The position numbers and the translations under genes were made by a program. 36,875 bases of DNA. Source: Phycisphaerales bacterium (GTDB lineage: Bacteria > Planctomycetota > Phycisphaerae > Phycisphaerales > UBA1924). The stretch lies in assembly GCA_026647565.1 (NCBI GenBank), contig JAPKGU010000015.1:1-36875 (forward strand). Direction: 5' to 3'. This document shows, in pieces, positions 22,872-32,357 of this stretch. Within the stretch, counting starts at the first letter, position 1. Each line of letters begins with the position of its first letter. The notes beneath the pieces are model-generated. The model worked only from the letters and a program-made list of their open reading frames with translations, did no database searches and was not told where the DNA came from.

Positions 22872-25800
22872 GCCGCTCCGACGCGCCGATCTGCGGACCC
22901 TCGCCCGTCCTCCACACCGGGTCCGCCGGCGCGGGCCGACGCTCGCCCCACAAGATGGACCGTGCGCCCCGCGAAACGTCGTCGATCGTCGCGATCAGGC
23001 ACGGCAGCGCAACCAGCACCACCGTCGTCGCCGAGACCAGGCCGAAGCTGATCGTGATCGCCATCGGGATCAGGAACCGCGCCTGGAAGGACTGCTCCAG
23101 CATGATCGGGGCCAGCCCCGCCGCCGTCGTGATCGTCGTCAGAATGATCGCACGCAGCCGGTTCCGGCCCGAGTTCAGCAGCGCCTGCAGGATCGGGACC
23201 CCGCGCTTCCGCTCGTGGTTGTAGAACTCGATGTACACCAGCGAGTCGTTCACCACCACCCCCGACAAGGCCACAAACCCGATCATCGACAGGAAGGTCA
23301 TGTTGTATCCCATGACCAGGTGCCCCCAAACCACCCCGATCAGACTGAATGGAATCACCAGCATCACGAGGATCGGCTGCACCAGGTTGGCAAACAGCCA
23401 CGCAAGGCACACATAGATGAGCCCCAGTGCGACCAGCATGCCGAGCGGCAGGCGTGCGAACGACTCGGCCATGTCCTGCTGACGACCCCGTTCGACCACG
23501 CGCACGCCCGGATTCGATGCCTCCAACGCGCGCAGCGTCGGGCGCAGGCGCCCCATGATCCGCTCAGTGTTCGCCACCGCGCTGTCGACGTCGGCGCTGA
23601 CCGTCACCGCACGCTTCCCGTCCAGCCGGCGCACCGTCGCGTACCCCTCCGTGTCCTCGATCGTGCAGACCTCGACCAGAGGCACGCTCACTCCCGTCGG
23701 CGTGAAGATCCGCATCGACTCGATCGCGCTGACGCTCCGGCGCGTCGCCTCGGGCAGCGTGACGCGCACGTCCACGTCCTCGAGCCGCCCGGGAAACGTG
23801 TGCGCCTCCAGGCCGAACACCGACGCCCGCACCTGACGCGCCACGCTCTCGGTCGTCAGGCCCAGCTCGCTCGCGCCCGGGCGCAGCCGGATACGCAGCT
23901 CGCGCTGCCCCCGATCGGCGTCGTCGGCGATGTCGTAGACCCCGTCGTACTCGGCCAGCGCCGCCTGGATCTCCCGCGACACCGCGACCAGGCGATCCTC
24001 GTCGTCGCCCGAGATCGTCAGCGTGATGTCCGTCCCCCCCGGTCCGCCGACCATCCCCTGGATCCGCAGCGATTTGACGCCAGGAAGGTCGCCCATCGAC
24101 TTGCGCATCGCCACGATCACCTCTTCGCTCGTCCGCTCACGCTCCTCCACCGGCGCGAGCTCCATGATCAACTGCGCAAGGTGCGTCTGCTGCGCGCTCC
24201 CGCCCTCGCCGTTCAAGGACGAGATCGATCCGACCAGCGCGAAGATCGAACGCACCTCCGCCTGCTCCATCGCCGCACGCTCGGCGATCTTCGCCAGGCG
24301 ATCCGTCTCCGCCAGCGGCGTGCCGACCGGCATCCGCAGCTCCGCCGTCACCGTCTCCGCGTCGCTCGAGTCCAGGAACACAAAGCCCAGGCGCCCGCCT
24401 CCGAGCATCCCGAGCGACACGATCAGGATAGAGAACGAGATCGCCAGCGTCAGCCAGCGCCGACGCAGGCACCACGCCAGCATCCGCGCGTACCCCGGCT
24501 CGAGCCGATTGTGGAAGAACGCCTCGCGAGCGACATCGAAGCGGGCCTCCAGCGCCGACGCCAGCGATCGCTTCCCGCGCCTTGCCTCCTCGTCCTGCTT
24601 CCGAAGCGTCATCGCCATGTGGCGAGGCAGCACGAAAAGCGCCTCAAAGAGCGAGACCGTCAGCGCACACGCCGCCACCATCGGCAACTGCGCCAGAAAG
24701 TCACCCGTCTGCCCGTCCAGCATCGCAAGGGGAAGAAACGCGAAGATGGTCGTGAGCACCGTGCCCACCACCGGCCACCCCACCTCCTCCGCGCCCGCGA
24801 TCGCCGCCTCGTCCGGCGCCATCCCCTGGTCGTGCTTGGTCGTGATGTTCTCCGCGACCACGATCGCGTCGTCGACCAGCAGGCCCACCACGATGATCAG
24901 GCCGAACATCGACAGGAGATTCAGCGTCACGCCCGCAAAGTGCATCGCCGCGAGCGTCCCGAGGATCGAGACCACCATCCCCCCGGTCACCCAGAACGAG
25001 ACCCGAAGGTTCAGGAACAGCGTCAGCGTGACGAACACCAGGATCGCGCCCGAGATCGCGTTCCGCGTCAGAAGATCAAGCCGGCCCACGATAAAACGCG
25101 CAAGGTCCGTCGTGAGCGCCACCTCGCCCGGCAGAGGCGACTGCTCCGCGCGACGCAGACCAAGCTCCCACGCCCGGTGACGATCAGAGATCGGCTCCGT
25201 CGAGCCCGGGCGTCGCAACGCCATCGAGATCCGCTCGCCACGCCTCGGCTCGAACGCGTCCCCGCGAAGTCCCGCGGCATACGCCTTCACGTTGTCCGCG
25301 AGGTCCACCGCATCCTGGTCGCCCACCTTCAGGATCGTCACCGACGCCGACGGATGCCCGTTCAGCCGCTCCTTCAGGTCAATGTCCGCGAACGTCTGCG
25401 ACACCGTCGCGATGTCGCGAAGACGCAGCACAAAGCCGCCGTCGCCCGCTTTCACCACGATGTCACGGACCTCGTCCGCACGCTCCAGCGCACCGATCGT
25501 TCGCACCGCGATCGTCGTCGTGCCCGACCTCACCGAGCCGCCGGGAAGCTCGATCATCGCCTGACGCACCCGATCCGCAACCCCCGCGATCGACAGCTCG
25601 TGCTCGACGAGCTTCGCAGGGTCCACCTCGACCCGGATCTCGTCCGTCCGCACCCCCGAGATCACCACGTCCCCCATGCCCGGCAGTGACCGCAGATCGT
25701 CCCGGATCTCAAGGATCGACTGCTTCAGGTCTCGCTCCGGCGCCTCCCCGAAGATCGACAGCACGATCACCGGGAGATTCGGCTCGAGCTTCCCGACGAT

Positions 25801-26175
25801 GATCCGCTCCGCGGCGTCCGGAAAGTCCTGGAGCGCATCCACCTCACGCTTGACATCCGCCACCGCCGTGTCGACGTCGACCCCGTCCTCGAACTCGACG
25901 ACGATCGTCGCCGCACCCTCGACCACCGTGCTCGAGAGCTCCTTCACATCGTCGAGCGACGACAACGCGTCCTCGATCTTCGTCGCGATCGACGTCTCCA
26001 CCTCGTCCGGAGACGCCCCCGGATAAGGCGCCGTGATGATCACGCGGTTCGGCCGCGTCTCGGGAAAGAACTCGCGCGTCAGCGAGGCGCCGAACAAAAT
26101 CCCCGCGATGATCACGGCCCACATCGCAAGGTCCGCCACCACAGGGCGCCGCACGCCGAACGATGAGATGCTCAC
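22861..26175 (-). CDS. RND efflux pump, AcrB/HAE-type inner-membrane subunit
   Basis: A 1104-residue proton-driven pump with the twofold layout of the RND family: one membrane helix, a large periplasmic domain of about 300 residues, six helices, then the same again. The paired aspartates of the proton path are at about residue 434 (GLLVDDAIVVAENIT), and GVVVNDSLVYIEFYN lies in the second half. The first helix is followed by the usual REFFPETRPNRV block. It would work with the adaptor upstream and an outer-membrane channel, which is not in this window. The start overlaps the adaptor stop by 4 bases. Substrate is unknown. Confidence 0.93.
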   Translation of the reverse strand: MSISSFGVRRPVVADLAMWAVIIAGILFGASLTREFFPETRPNRVIITAPYPGASPDEVETSIATKIEDALSSLDDVKELSSTVVEGAATIVVEFEDGVDVDTAVADVKREVDALQDFPDAAERIIVGKLEPNLPVIVLSIFGEAPERDLKQSILEIRDDLRSLPGMGDVVISGVRTDEIRVEVDPAKLVEHELSIAGVADRVRQAMIELPGGSVRSGTTTIAVRTIGALERADEVRDIVVKAGDGGFVLRLRDIATVSQTFADIDLKERLNGHPSASVTILKVGDQDAVDLADNVKAYAAGLRGDAFEPRRGERISMALRRPGSTEPISDRHRAWELGLRRAEQSPLPGEVALTTDLARFIVGRLDLLTRNAISGAILVFVTLTLFLNLRVSFWVTGGMVVSILGTLAAMHFAGVTLNLLSMFGLIIVVGLLVDDAIVVAENITTKHDQGMAPDEAAIAGAEEVGWPVVGTVLTTIFAFLPLAMLDGQTGDFLAQLPMVAACALTVSLFEALFVLPRHMAMTLRKQDEEARRGKRSLASALEARFDVAREAFFHNRLEPGYARMLAWCLRRRWLTLAISFSILIVSLGMLGGGRLGFVFLDSSDAETVTAELRMPVGTPLAETDRLAKIAERAAMEQAEVRSIFALVGSISSLNGEGGSAQQTHLAQLIMELAPVEERERTSEEVIVAMRKSMGDLPGVKSLRIQGMVGGPGGTDITLTISGDDEDRLVAVSREIQAALAEYDGVYDIADDADRGQRELRIRLRPGASELGLTTESVARQVRASVFGLEAHTFPGRLEDVDVRVTLPEATRRSVSAIESMRIFTPTGVSVPLVEVCTIEDTEGYATVRRLDGKRAVTVSADVDSAVANTERIMGRLRPTLRALEASNPGVRVVERGRQQDMAESFARLPLGMLVALGLIYVCLAWLFANLVQPILVMLVIPFSLIGVVWGHLVMGYNMTFLSMIGFVALSGVVVNDSLVYIEFYNHERKRGVPILQALLNSGRNRLRAIILTTITTAAGLAPIMLEQSFQARFLIPMAITISFGLVSATTVVLVALPCLIATIDDVSRGARSILWGERRPAPADPVWRTGEGPQIGASERLNA

Positions 26176-27590
26176 GGCCCGCCCCCGCTCGTCGAAGGCG
26201 ATCCCGGGGTCTCCGGACCCGGCGCCCCGCTCGCGCCCGAGACGTCGCCGAGCCGCACCCGCGCACCGGCCTGCAGTGAATCCAGATTCGACACGATCAC
26301 CCGATCACCCGGCCCGACCTCCCCCTCCACCACGCTCCACTGCGTCTCCAGAGGATCGATCTCCGGATACCGGCCGGTCAGGTTGTACAGCACACGCACC
26401 GCCCTCGAGACCACACGCCGCGACTCCGGAGTCTCGGCGTCCGACTCCGCGACCAGCACCCGCCCCCCCTCCACGGCCCTGCGCGGCACGATCAGCCGGT
26501 CCGCGCTCGACGCCGAACTCACCGACGCCACGACAAACCGACCCGGGCGAAGCACGCCCGTGCCGCCCGGATCCTGCGTCACCTCCGCGAACAACGTCAC
26601 CGTCCGTCGCGCAGGGTCGTTCTCCGGCGCGATCCGTGCAATCGTTCCGCTCCACGTGTCGGCCCCGGGAGCGTCGGGCGACGCGTGCACCTCATCGCCC
26701 GGCGCCAGCTCGGACGCCGCGGACGCCGGCGCCAGAAGCGGGATCTCCACGCGAGAAAGGTCCACGACGCGCGCGACCCGGTCGCCCCGCTGGACCATCT
26801 CCCCCGCGCGAAACCCGACACTCTGGATCACACCGTCGATCGGGCTCCGCACGCTCGTGCGTTCGAGATTCAGCCGCGCCGACTCGACCAGCGATCGCGC
26901 GTCGTTGATCTGGGCGTCCAGCGCCGCTCGCCTGAATGGAATGTCGTCCAGCTGCTGCCCGATGGACGCGCTCTCGCGCTCCAGCCGCCGCGCAGCCGTC
27001 AAGCGAATCTCGACGTCCGCCACGTTCGCCGCGCCCCTCGAGCGCGCGTCGAGCGCTCGCTCCAGCTCGGCACGCACGATCGTGATCTCCTCCTTGATGA
27101 TCGCCGACTGCTCCCGCCAGCGCGCCTCGCTCGAGTCCAGCCCGCCGTGCTGCGCGACAAGCGCTCCGAGCCGCGCCTCCGCCGAAGCCAGCGCGTGCTC
27201 ATAGTCCGATGGGTCCAGACGAAGCAGCACGTCTCCCCGCCTGACCGGCATGCCCGGCTCGACAGACGACGGCCGATCGATCACCCGCGCCGCCACCTCC
27301 GCGCTCACGTCCGATGCGTTCATCGACCGAACCGTGCCGTAACCCGTCCAGACACGCGGCGCTCGCACCATCGCAAGCGTGACCGCACGCACCGTCAGGA
27401 TCGGCTCGTCCCGCTCCACGCGGATCGCCTCGGGACGCGTCGCGACGAGGGCCACAAACGTCGCGCACGCAACCAGCGCCGCCGCCACGCCCAGCAACGC
27501 CCGCACCCACACCCGCCCGGCGCGCACGCCGCGGAATGAACCGCCCGAAGAGTTCCTCACCGATGTCCCGGCCGACGGACGCACTGACAT
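26172..27590 (-). CDS. RND periplasmic adaptor subunit (HlyD/MFP family)
   Basis: A 472-residue membrane-fusion protein linking the RND pump to an outer-membrane channel. A basic N-terminus leads to one hydrophobic anchor at about 26-52. The split lipoyl domain is visible (EPGMPVRRGDVLLRLDPSDYE.. and VRSPIDGVIQSVGFRAGE), flanking a coiled-coil hairpin rich in Arg/Ala/Glu. A beta-barrel and a membrane-proximal domain follow. The ATG at 27590 has GAGGG 3 nt upstream; a GTG at 27680 would add 30 residues with no match to the family. It is coupled to the pump gene by an ATGA overlap. Confidence 0.92.
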   Translation of the reverse strand: MSVRPSAGTSVRNSSGGSFRGVRAGRVWVRALLGVAAALVACATFVALVATRPEAIRVERDEPILTVRAVTLAMVRAPRVWTGYGTVRSMNASDVSAEVAARVIDRPSSVEPGMPVRRGDVLLRLDPSDYEHALASAEARLGALVAQHGGLDSSEARWREQSAIIKEEITIVRAELERALDARSRGAANVADVEIRLTAARRLERESASIGQQLDDIPFRRAALDAQINDARSLVESARLNLERTSVRSPIDGVIQSVGFRAGEMVQRGDRVARVVDLSRVEIPLLAPASAASELAPGDEVHASPDAPGADTWSGTIARIAPENDPARRTVTLFAEVTQDPGGTGVLRPGRFVVASVSSASSADRLIVPRRAVEGGRVLVAESDAETPESRRVVSRAVRVLYNLTGRYPEIDPLETQWSVVEGEVGPGDRVIVSNLDSLQAGARVRLGDVSGASGAPGPETPGSPSTSGGGP

Positions 27591-27728
27591 GTTCCCTCGC
27601 ACGTTCCGCCGCACCGGCGCGGCCGAGAAGCCGACCGGCAACAGTACGCTCCACCCGCCCCGCAACGCGCCCCCCGGCACGGTCGGTCGTATCGGGCGAT
27701 CACCCTATCGGACCGCTCTGCCGTCCTC

Positions 27729-28115
27729 CTACTTGCCCCGCCCCATCATCGACACCACCACCGCGAGCATGATCAGCCCCATCGCCGCGTAGTCGTTCAC
27801 GCGGGGCTTCTCCTTCAGGACCATGATCGTGAATCCCGTGAACACGATCAGCGTGATCGCCTCCTGCATGATCTTCAGCTGCGGCGCCGTGAACGCGCCC
27901 CCGTTGGAGACGTGCCCCAGCCGGTTCGCGGGGACCTGCACGCAGTACTCAAAGAACGCGATCCCCCACGACGCAAGGATCGCCACCACCAGCGTCCACG
28001 ACTTGGCCTTCAGGTGGTAGTACCACGCGTACGTCATGAAGATGTTGGACACGACCAGCAGCAGCGCGGGAACCAGCCAGCGCGCCCCGGGAAGGGCCAT
28101 GAGTGATGCGACCAT
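27729..28115 (-). CDS. DUF486 (DMT superfamily) small membrane protein
   Basis: A 128-residue protein with four hydrophobic segments, matching the DUF486 family, which is distantly related to drug/metabolite transporters. The block SNIFMTYAWYYHLK and the later ASWGIAFFEYCVQVPANRLGH region are characteristic. The function is not known; an inner-membrane location is clear. The ATG at 28115 follows TATTCT by 7 nt, with no Shine-Dalgarno; an ATG at 28100 is the alternative. Confidence 0.88.
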   Translation of the reverse strand: MVASLMALPGARWLVPALLLVVSNIFMTYAWYYHLKAKSWTLVVAILASWGIAFFEYCVQVPANRLGHVSNGGAFTAPQLKIMQEAITLIVFTGFTIMVLKEKPRVNDYAAMGLIMLAVVVSMMGRGK

Positions 28116-28122
28116 GGGGGGC

Positions 28123-28128
28123 AGAATA
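28123..28128 (-). promoter_or_regulatory. Candidate -10 of the DUF486 gene (leaderless)
   Basis: TATTCT on the minus strand, 7 nt before the ATG at 28115; the gap is a run of C. No Shine-Dalgarno is visible. Confidence 0.4.
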
Positions 28129-28158
28129 GCCGAACCACGCGCCCGGCGCGAACGAGAA

Positions 28159-28186
28159 AGGCCCGCCGGCGTGTGCCGACGGGCCT
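28159..28186 (-). terminator. Rho-independent terminator of ilvE
   Basis: A 12-bp stem (AGGCCCG.CGGC) with loop GTGT and one position that is a G-T wobble only when read on the minus strand. It is followed on that strand by TTTCTCGTT and lies 32 bp past the ilvE stop. Confidence 0.75.
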
Positions 28187-28218
28187 CTTGGTTTGGTCAC
28201 ACTCGATGGCCCGGGCTC

Positions 28219-29178
28219 TCAATCCTCAGGCACGTTCGCGCTCGTCACGATCTGACGGAACTTCTGACGCAGCTTGTTGGTGATCGGCCCCTCGCCCTGA
28301 GAGATCCGCGTGGACTTCGTGATCGCCTTGCCGTCGTGCTGGTCGACCTGCGTGACGGAGATGATCTCCGCCGCTGAGCCGGTGAGGAAGATCTCGTCCG
28401 CCTTCAGCAACTCGTCCAGCTTGAAGGTCCTCTCGATCACCTTCATCCCGATCTCGGGCGCCAGACGCTGCATCACGAACTTGCGGGTGATCCCCTCCAG
28501 AAGGCCGTCGTCGGACGGCGGCGTGAAGATCTGGCCCTTCTCGATGATGAAGATGTTGTCGCCCGATCCCTCCGTCACGTCGCCATCGAGGTTCAGCATG
28601 ATCACCTCGTGGCAGCCGTAATCGATCGCCTCGCACTTGGCCAGGATGTTGTTCAGATAGTTCAGACTCTTGATCCGCGGGTCCAGGCACGCGACAGGCG
28701 TCTTCGGCCGATTCGCCACCACGACGCGCATCCCCTCGTCGTACATCTGCGCCGGGAACAGCGAGATCTGGTCCGCGATGCAGATGATGCCCGGAACCGG
28801 GCACCGACGCGGGTCAAGCCCGAGCGTGCCCGCGCCCCGCGTCACCACCAGGCGGATGTACCCGTCCTTCAGCCCGTTCGCCTCGATGCACTTGCGCATG
28901 ATCGACACCATCTCGTCCTTCGAGATGGGGATCGTCATCCGGATCTCCGAGGCGCACTTCCACAGACGCTCGATGTGCTGCTTGCACAGGAAAATCTTGC
29001 CCTGGTAGACGCGGATCCCCTCAAAGATCCCGTCCCCGTACAGCAGGCCGTGGTCGTACACGCTCACCATCGCCTGGCTCTTCGGCTTCATCTCGCCGTT
29101 CACCCAGATCATCGGGCGATCGGAAGATGTCGGAGCCGCCGGCGAAGGCGTCGTCGAGCGGGAAGTGGCGGTCGTCAT
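28219..29178 (-). CDS. ilvE: Branched-chain amino acid aminotransferase IlvE
   Basis: PLP enzyme of fold class IV that makes leucine, isoleucine and valine from their keto acids with glutamate. The PLP lysine is Lys170 in RIKSLNYLNNILAK. The conserved glutamate lies in DVTEGSGDNIFI, and the N-terminal block VYDHGLLYGDGIFEGIRVY is complete. Length is 319 residues, with a Ser/Thr-rich N-terminal extension of about 20 residues before the family core. AGGAG lies 8 nt before the ATG. D-amino acid aminotransferases share the fold, but the DHGLLYGDGIFEGIR block supports IlvE. A terminator follows it. Confidence 0.93.
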   Translation of the reverse strand: MTTATSRSTTPSPAAPTSSDRPMIWVNGEMKPKSQAMVSVYDHGLLYGDGIFEGIRVYQGKIFLCKQHIERLWKCASEIRMTIPISKDEMVSIMRKCIEANGLKDGYIRLVVTRGAGTLGLDPRRCPVPGIICIADQISLFPAQMYDEGMRVVVANRPKTPVACLDPRIKSLNYLNNILAKCEAIDYGCHEVIMLNLDGDVTEGSGDNIFIIEKGQIFTPPSDDGLLEGITRKFVMQRLAPEIGMKVIERTFKLDELLKADEIFLTGSAAEIISVTQVDQHDGKAITKSTRISQGEGPITNKLRQKFRQIVTSANVPED

Positions 29179-29305
29179 CGTTGGTCTCCTGCTGCTTGCC
29201 GCGCGGCCAATCTGCCGACGCCGGGACCCACGCCGAAGCGCGGTGAGCGTGCCGTCGGCAATCCTATTCGTCTCGTACTCTCAGACACGCCCGAGGTGCC
29301 GCGAT

Positions 29306-29324
29306 CGGGGAAAAAACTTCCCCG
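29306..29324 (-). terminator. Hairpin after pheT, possible terminator
   Basis: CGGGGAA / TTCCCCG, a 7-bp stem with loop AAAAC (GTTTT on the minus strand), 50 bp past the pheT stop. The T run is in the loop and not after the stem, so termination is uncertain. Confidence 0.4.
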
Positions 29325-29374
29325 CTCCCCGCACGACTCCTCACAAGCGCCGGACATCCGGCCTGCCACAGTCC

Positions 29375-31477
29375 TTACACCCGCAGGACCGCGCCAAGCT
29401 CGCGCCCCGCCTCCGAAACCACACGCGCCACCTGCGGATCGACCTCCTCGTGACGCAGCGTCCGGTCCGAAGCGCGGAACCGCATCCGCAGCGTCACACT
29501 CTTCTTCCCCTTGCCCGCCTGCTCGCCCCGATACACGCCGACGAATCGCGCCGACTCCAGCAGCGCCATCTCACGCTCGGCCCCGAGCCGCGCAAGAAGC
29601 GCCTCGATTCGCGCCCACGCCACGTCCTCCGACACCACCAGCGAAAGATCACGCTCGATCGAAGGAAACGCCGGCAGCGGCTCGATCGCGCTCGCGCCCG
29701 GATACGCCGCCACCAGCGGCTCAACTTCCAGCTCCACGCACGCCACCGGATGCTCAAGCTCGAACAGGTCGAGCGTCTGCTTCGACATCAGCCCCAGCGT
29801 GCCGATCGCCCGCTTCTCCTTATCGGTCTCCAGCCACACCTCGCCCGCTGCGCCCCTCTCCCACGCGCTCGCGCCCGGATCCTTCGGCTCGATTCTCACC
29901 CGCGCCCGCGCGCCCGCCATCGCTCGCACCACCGCCTCCACCGCCCCCCGCGCCAGCCGCACCGCCGCCTGACGGTCCTCGTGCGTCGCTCGCTTCCCCG
30001 ACACCGGCGCATCCAGCAGCAGTCCAAGACGCCTCGCTTCCAGCGATCTCCCCGACCCGTCCTGGCCGAACGTCGCCGACACCTCGAACAGACGCACCCC
30101 GCCCGGCTGCTCCACCTGCGACATCCGGTTCGCCCGGCGGCACAGCATCAGCCCCGGCAGCACGCTCGGCCGAAGCGTCCCGTCCGCGCCGCGACGCTCA
30201 TCGTCCACCTTCACAAGACCGGTTCCCGCGCCCGCGAACGGCGCCGCCTGCGACGGCGACACGAACGAGAACGTCACCGTCTCATAGAACCCAAGCCCCG
30301 TCAGCACCCCCGCAAGCTCCCGCGCCGCGCGCTCACTCGTCTGCGGCGGGCGAATCGCGATCGGAAGCCGCTCCGACACCTCGATCCTGTCCAGCCCCCG
30401 GATCCGCGCCACCTCCTCGATCAGATCGATCTCTCGCTCGAGGTCCAGCCGCCACGCCGGGATCTCGCACGCCAGCGTGTCCTCGTCCCGCTGCTCGACG
30501 CCGATCCCCAGTCCGCGCAGGAGCGCGATCATGTCGCCCGCCGGAACCTCGTGCCCGATGATCGCGGCGCACCGCGAGGGCCGCACCTCGACGATCCGGG
30601 GCGCCGGAACGGCACGTCCCTCACTCAGCACACCCTCCGCCAACTCGCCCCCGGCAACCTGCACGACCAACTCCGCCGCCCGCCGCGCCGCGTCGTCCAG
30701 CGTCGCCGGATGCACGCCCCGCTCGAACCGATACCCCGCGTCGGTGCGAATCCCAAGCCGCCGCGCCGCCCGCCGGATCGTCGCCGGGTCCCACGTCGCC
30801 ATCTCCAGCACGATGTTCACCGTCGACGACGAGACTTCCGAGTCTGACCCGCCGATCACGCCCGCCAGCGACTGCGCTCGCGCCGCGTCCGCCACCACCA
30901 GATCGGTCTCCACGAGCGTGCGCTGCTTCCCGTCAAGCGTCTTCAGCGGCTCACCCTTCTTCGCGAAACGCACGTGGAGCGTCCGCCCATCCAGCTTGTC
31001 AAGGTCGAACACGTGGCACGGATTGCCCAGTTCGTGCGTGATGTAGTTCGTCACGTCCACCACGTTGCTGATCGAACGCTGCCCGACCGCCTCCAGCGCC
31101 TCGCGCATCCACGCCGGGCTCGGCCCGACCCTGACGCCCCGGATCACCTGCGCCGTGAACCGAGGGCACGCATCGGTCGCGCCGTTCTTGAGCGTGAGCA
31201 GCTCGCCCACGCGCCCGCCACGCTTCGGCGCGGGCGCCGTCGGCGTCACCAGCGTCCGAGCCGACCCGGTCTTCGCCGCGATCTCCCGCGCCAGGCCGAT
31301 GTGCGAAAGGCAATCCCCCCGGTTCGACGTGATCTCCACGTCCAGCAGCCAGTCCCCGTTCCCGATCTCTTCCCGGGACTCAAGCGGGAACCCGACATGT
31401 GTCAGAACCTCCTCCGCATCGGACGCGGAGATGGGCGAAGACAGGTACCGGTTGAGCCATCGCAGGGAGATCTTCAT
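29375..31477 (-). CDS. pheT: Phenylalanyl-tRNA synthetase beta subunit lacking the tRNA-binding OB domain
   Basis: Beta chain of the alpha2-beta2 synthetase that charges tRNA-Phe. The start MKISLRWLNRYL is typical. In most bacteria the N-terminal strand is interrupted by an EMAP-like OB domain of about 110 residues. Here residue 32 (VGFPLES) runs almost directly into DVEITSNRGDCL (46-57), so that domain is absent. The B3/B4 editing block SISNVVDVTNYITHELGNPC (136-155), the B5 region and the C-terminal FDX-ACB domain (FPSIERDLSLVV.. to end) are present. Length is 700 residues against about 800. The ATG follows TACCCT by 8 nt. pheS is not adjacent. Confidence 0.93.
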   Translation of the reverse strand: MKISLRWLNRYLSSPISASDAEEVLTHVGFPLESREEIGNGDWLLDVEITSNRGDCLSHIGLAREIAAKTGSARTLVTPTAPAPKRGGRVGELLTLKNGATDACPRFTAQVIRGVRVGPSPAWMREALEAVGQRSISNVVDVTNYITHELGNPCHVFDLDKLDGRTLHVRFAKKGEPLKTLDGKQRTLVETDLVVADAARAQSLAGVIGGSDSEVSSSTVNIVLEMATWDPATIRRAARRLGIRTDAGYRFERGVHPATLDDAARRAAELVVQVAGGELAEGVLSEGRAVPAPRIVEVRPSRCAAIIGHEVPAGDMIALLRGLGIGVEQRDEDTLACEIPAWRLDLEREIDLIEEVARIRGLDRIEVSERLPIAIRPPQTSERAARELAGVLTGLGFYETVTFSFVSPSQAAPFAGAGTGLVKVDDERRGADGTLRPSVLPGLMLCRRANRMSQVEQPGGVRLFEVSATFGQDGSGRSLEARRLGLLLDAPVSGKRATHEDRQAAVRLARGAVEAVVRAMAGARARVRIEPKDPGASAWERGAAGEVWLETDKEKRAIGTLGLMSKQTLDLFELEHPVACVELEVEPLVAAYPGASAIEPLPAFPSIERDLSLVVSEDVAWARIEALLARLGAEREMALLESARFVGVYRGEQAGKGKKSVTLRMRFRASDRTLRHEEVDPQVARVVSEAGRELGAVLRV

Positions 31478-31485
31478 GGGTCGAA

Positions 31486-31491
31486 AGGGTA
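31486..31491 (-). promoter_or_regulatory. Candidate -10 of pheT (leaderless)
   Basis: TACCCT on the minus strand, 8 nt before the ATG at 31477. The same hexamer precedes the MFS gene. No Shine-Dalgarno is present. Confidence 0.35.
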
Positions 31492-31765
31492 GAGCCGAAC
31501 CCGCCGACCCGCCCCGACCCCCGCCGGCGCCGCTCGGATTCCCACACCCACTCTCCGGCACGCCCCGAGAAGAACACGGGGCGCCGGCTGTCGCCGCACG
31601 CCCCGTCTCCGCAATCCGGTTCCGCCCCCCACGCGCCTCCCAGACGCCCACACACAGCATCGCGAGCCGCTGGCGAGAATGCAAGCTCTTTGCCACGCGA
31701 TCCCGGCACCACACGCCGCGGGCCGCCCCGCTACCACGCGCCACGACATCAACGCGTTCGGTGCC

Positions 31766-31774
31766 TGATATACT
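31766..31774 (+). promoter_or_regulatory. Extended -10 of the lipoprotein gene (leaderless)
   Basis: TGATATACT, that is TGn followed by TATACT (five of six), ends 6 nt before the GTG at 31781. The predicted start of transcription falls on the start codon. This is the clearest promoter in the window. Confidence 0.55.
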
Positions 31775-31780
31775 CCGCGC

Positions 31781-32338
31781 GTGCACGCTCGCGGCCTCAT
31801 CGCCACACTCGGCCTCATATCCCTCGGCACCCTGACGATGGTCGGGTGCGCCGCGTCCCCACCCGAAGCCGACGCCACAAGCACCGCCCCCGGCGTGGCC
31901 TATCCGGTCGACTTCTCCCTCTCCGTCACCGTCATGACCCGCGGCCGGGAGACCGACAACTCCGGACGCGACCTTTCCTTCGGCCGTGACCTGGCCGACC
32001 GACCCGGCCGCTACATCGTCGAGCCCGACGGCCTCCTCCGCGCCGCCACCGGCGCCGGCGCGACGACCCGCGTCTACCCACCCCGCACCAAGTACCTCAC
32101 CGATCGCCAGATGGCCGACCTCTGGCGCAAGCTCGACTGGATGAAATCCGATCTCTCCCTCGGCGACCCCGGCGAGGACTACACGGCCCGCACCGACGCC
32201 TCAACCGCGATCATCCACATCGCCGCCAACGGCCGCAAGACGACTCGCGTGGTCAATCTCGAAGAAGACGAGTGGGCCAAGTCCCTCGTCCGCACGCTTG
32301 GCGAACACGCATGGCTCTCCACCGGCTGGTCGTGGTAA
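31781..32338 (+). CDS. Lipoprotein of unknown function
   Basis: A 185-residue protein with a lipoprotein signal: a hydrophobic core followed by the lipobox MVGCAAS, with Cys23 as the lipidated residue. The mature part has no recognised domain. It contains a polar region rich in Arg, Asp and Thr and ends in Trp residues (STGWSW). It would be anchored in the inner or outer membrane. The GTG start is supported by an extended -10 element 6 nt upstream and there is no Shine-Dalgarno. Confidence 0.8.
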   Translation: MHARGLIATLGLISLGTLTMVGCAASPPEADATSTAPGVAYPVDFSLSVTVMTRGRETDNSGRDLSFGRDLADRPGRYIVEPDGLLRAATGAGATTRVYPPRTKYLTDRQMADLWRKLDWMKSDLSLGDPGEDYTARTDASTAIIHIAANGRKTTRVVNLEEDEWAKSLVRTLGEHAWLSTGWSW

Positions 32339-32357
32339 GCCCCCATGCCCAATCTTG

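Larger units (their letters stand above)
31478..31780. other. Divergent intergenic region, 303 bp
   Basis: Holds the proposed -10 elements of pheT (31486-31491) and of the lipoprotein (31769-31774). It also holds a strong hairpin CGCCCCG-9 nt-CGGGGCG with outer CCGG pairs at 31555-31587. If pheT is leaderless, this hairpin is not in its mRNA. No gene is supported. Confidence 0.5.

Noticed and set aside
22486-25689. A 1067-codon plus-strand open frame
   Set aside because: Antisense to the RND pump, with Arg/His-rich composition and no recognisable motif.
31555-31587. Strong hairpin before pheT with two Phe codons in its loop, suggesting a Phe attenuator
   Set aside because: A -10 element lies 8 nt before the pheT start, so the hairpin is probably not transcribed; there is no leader peptide start or T tract.
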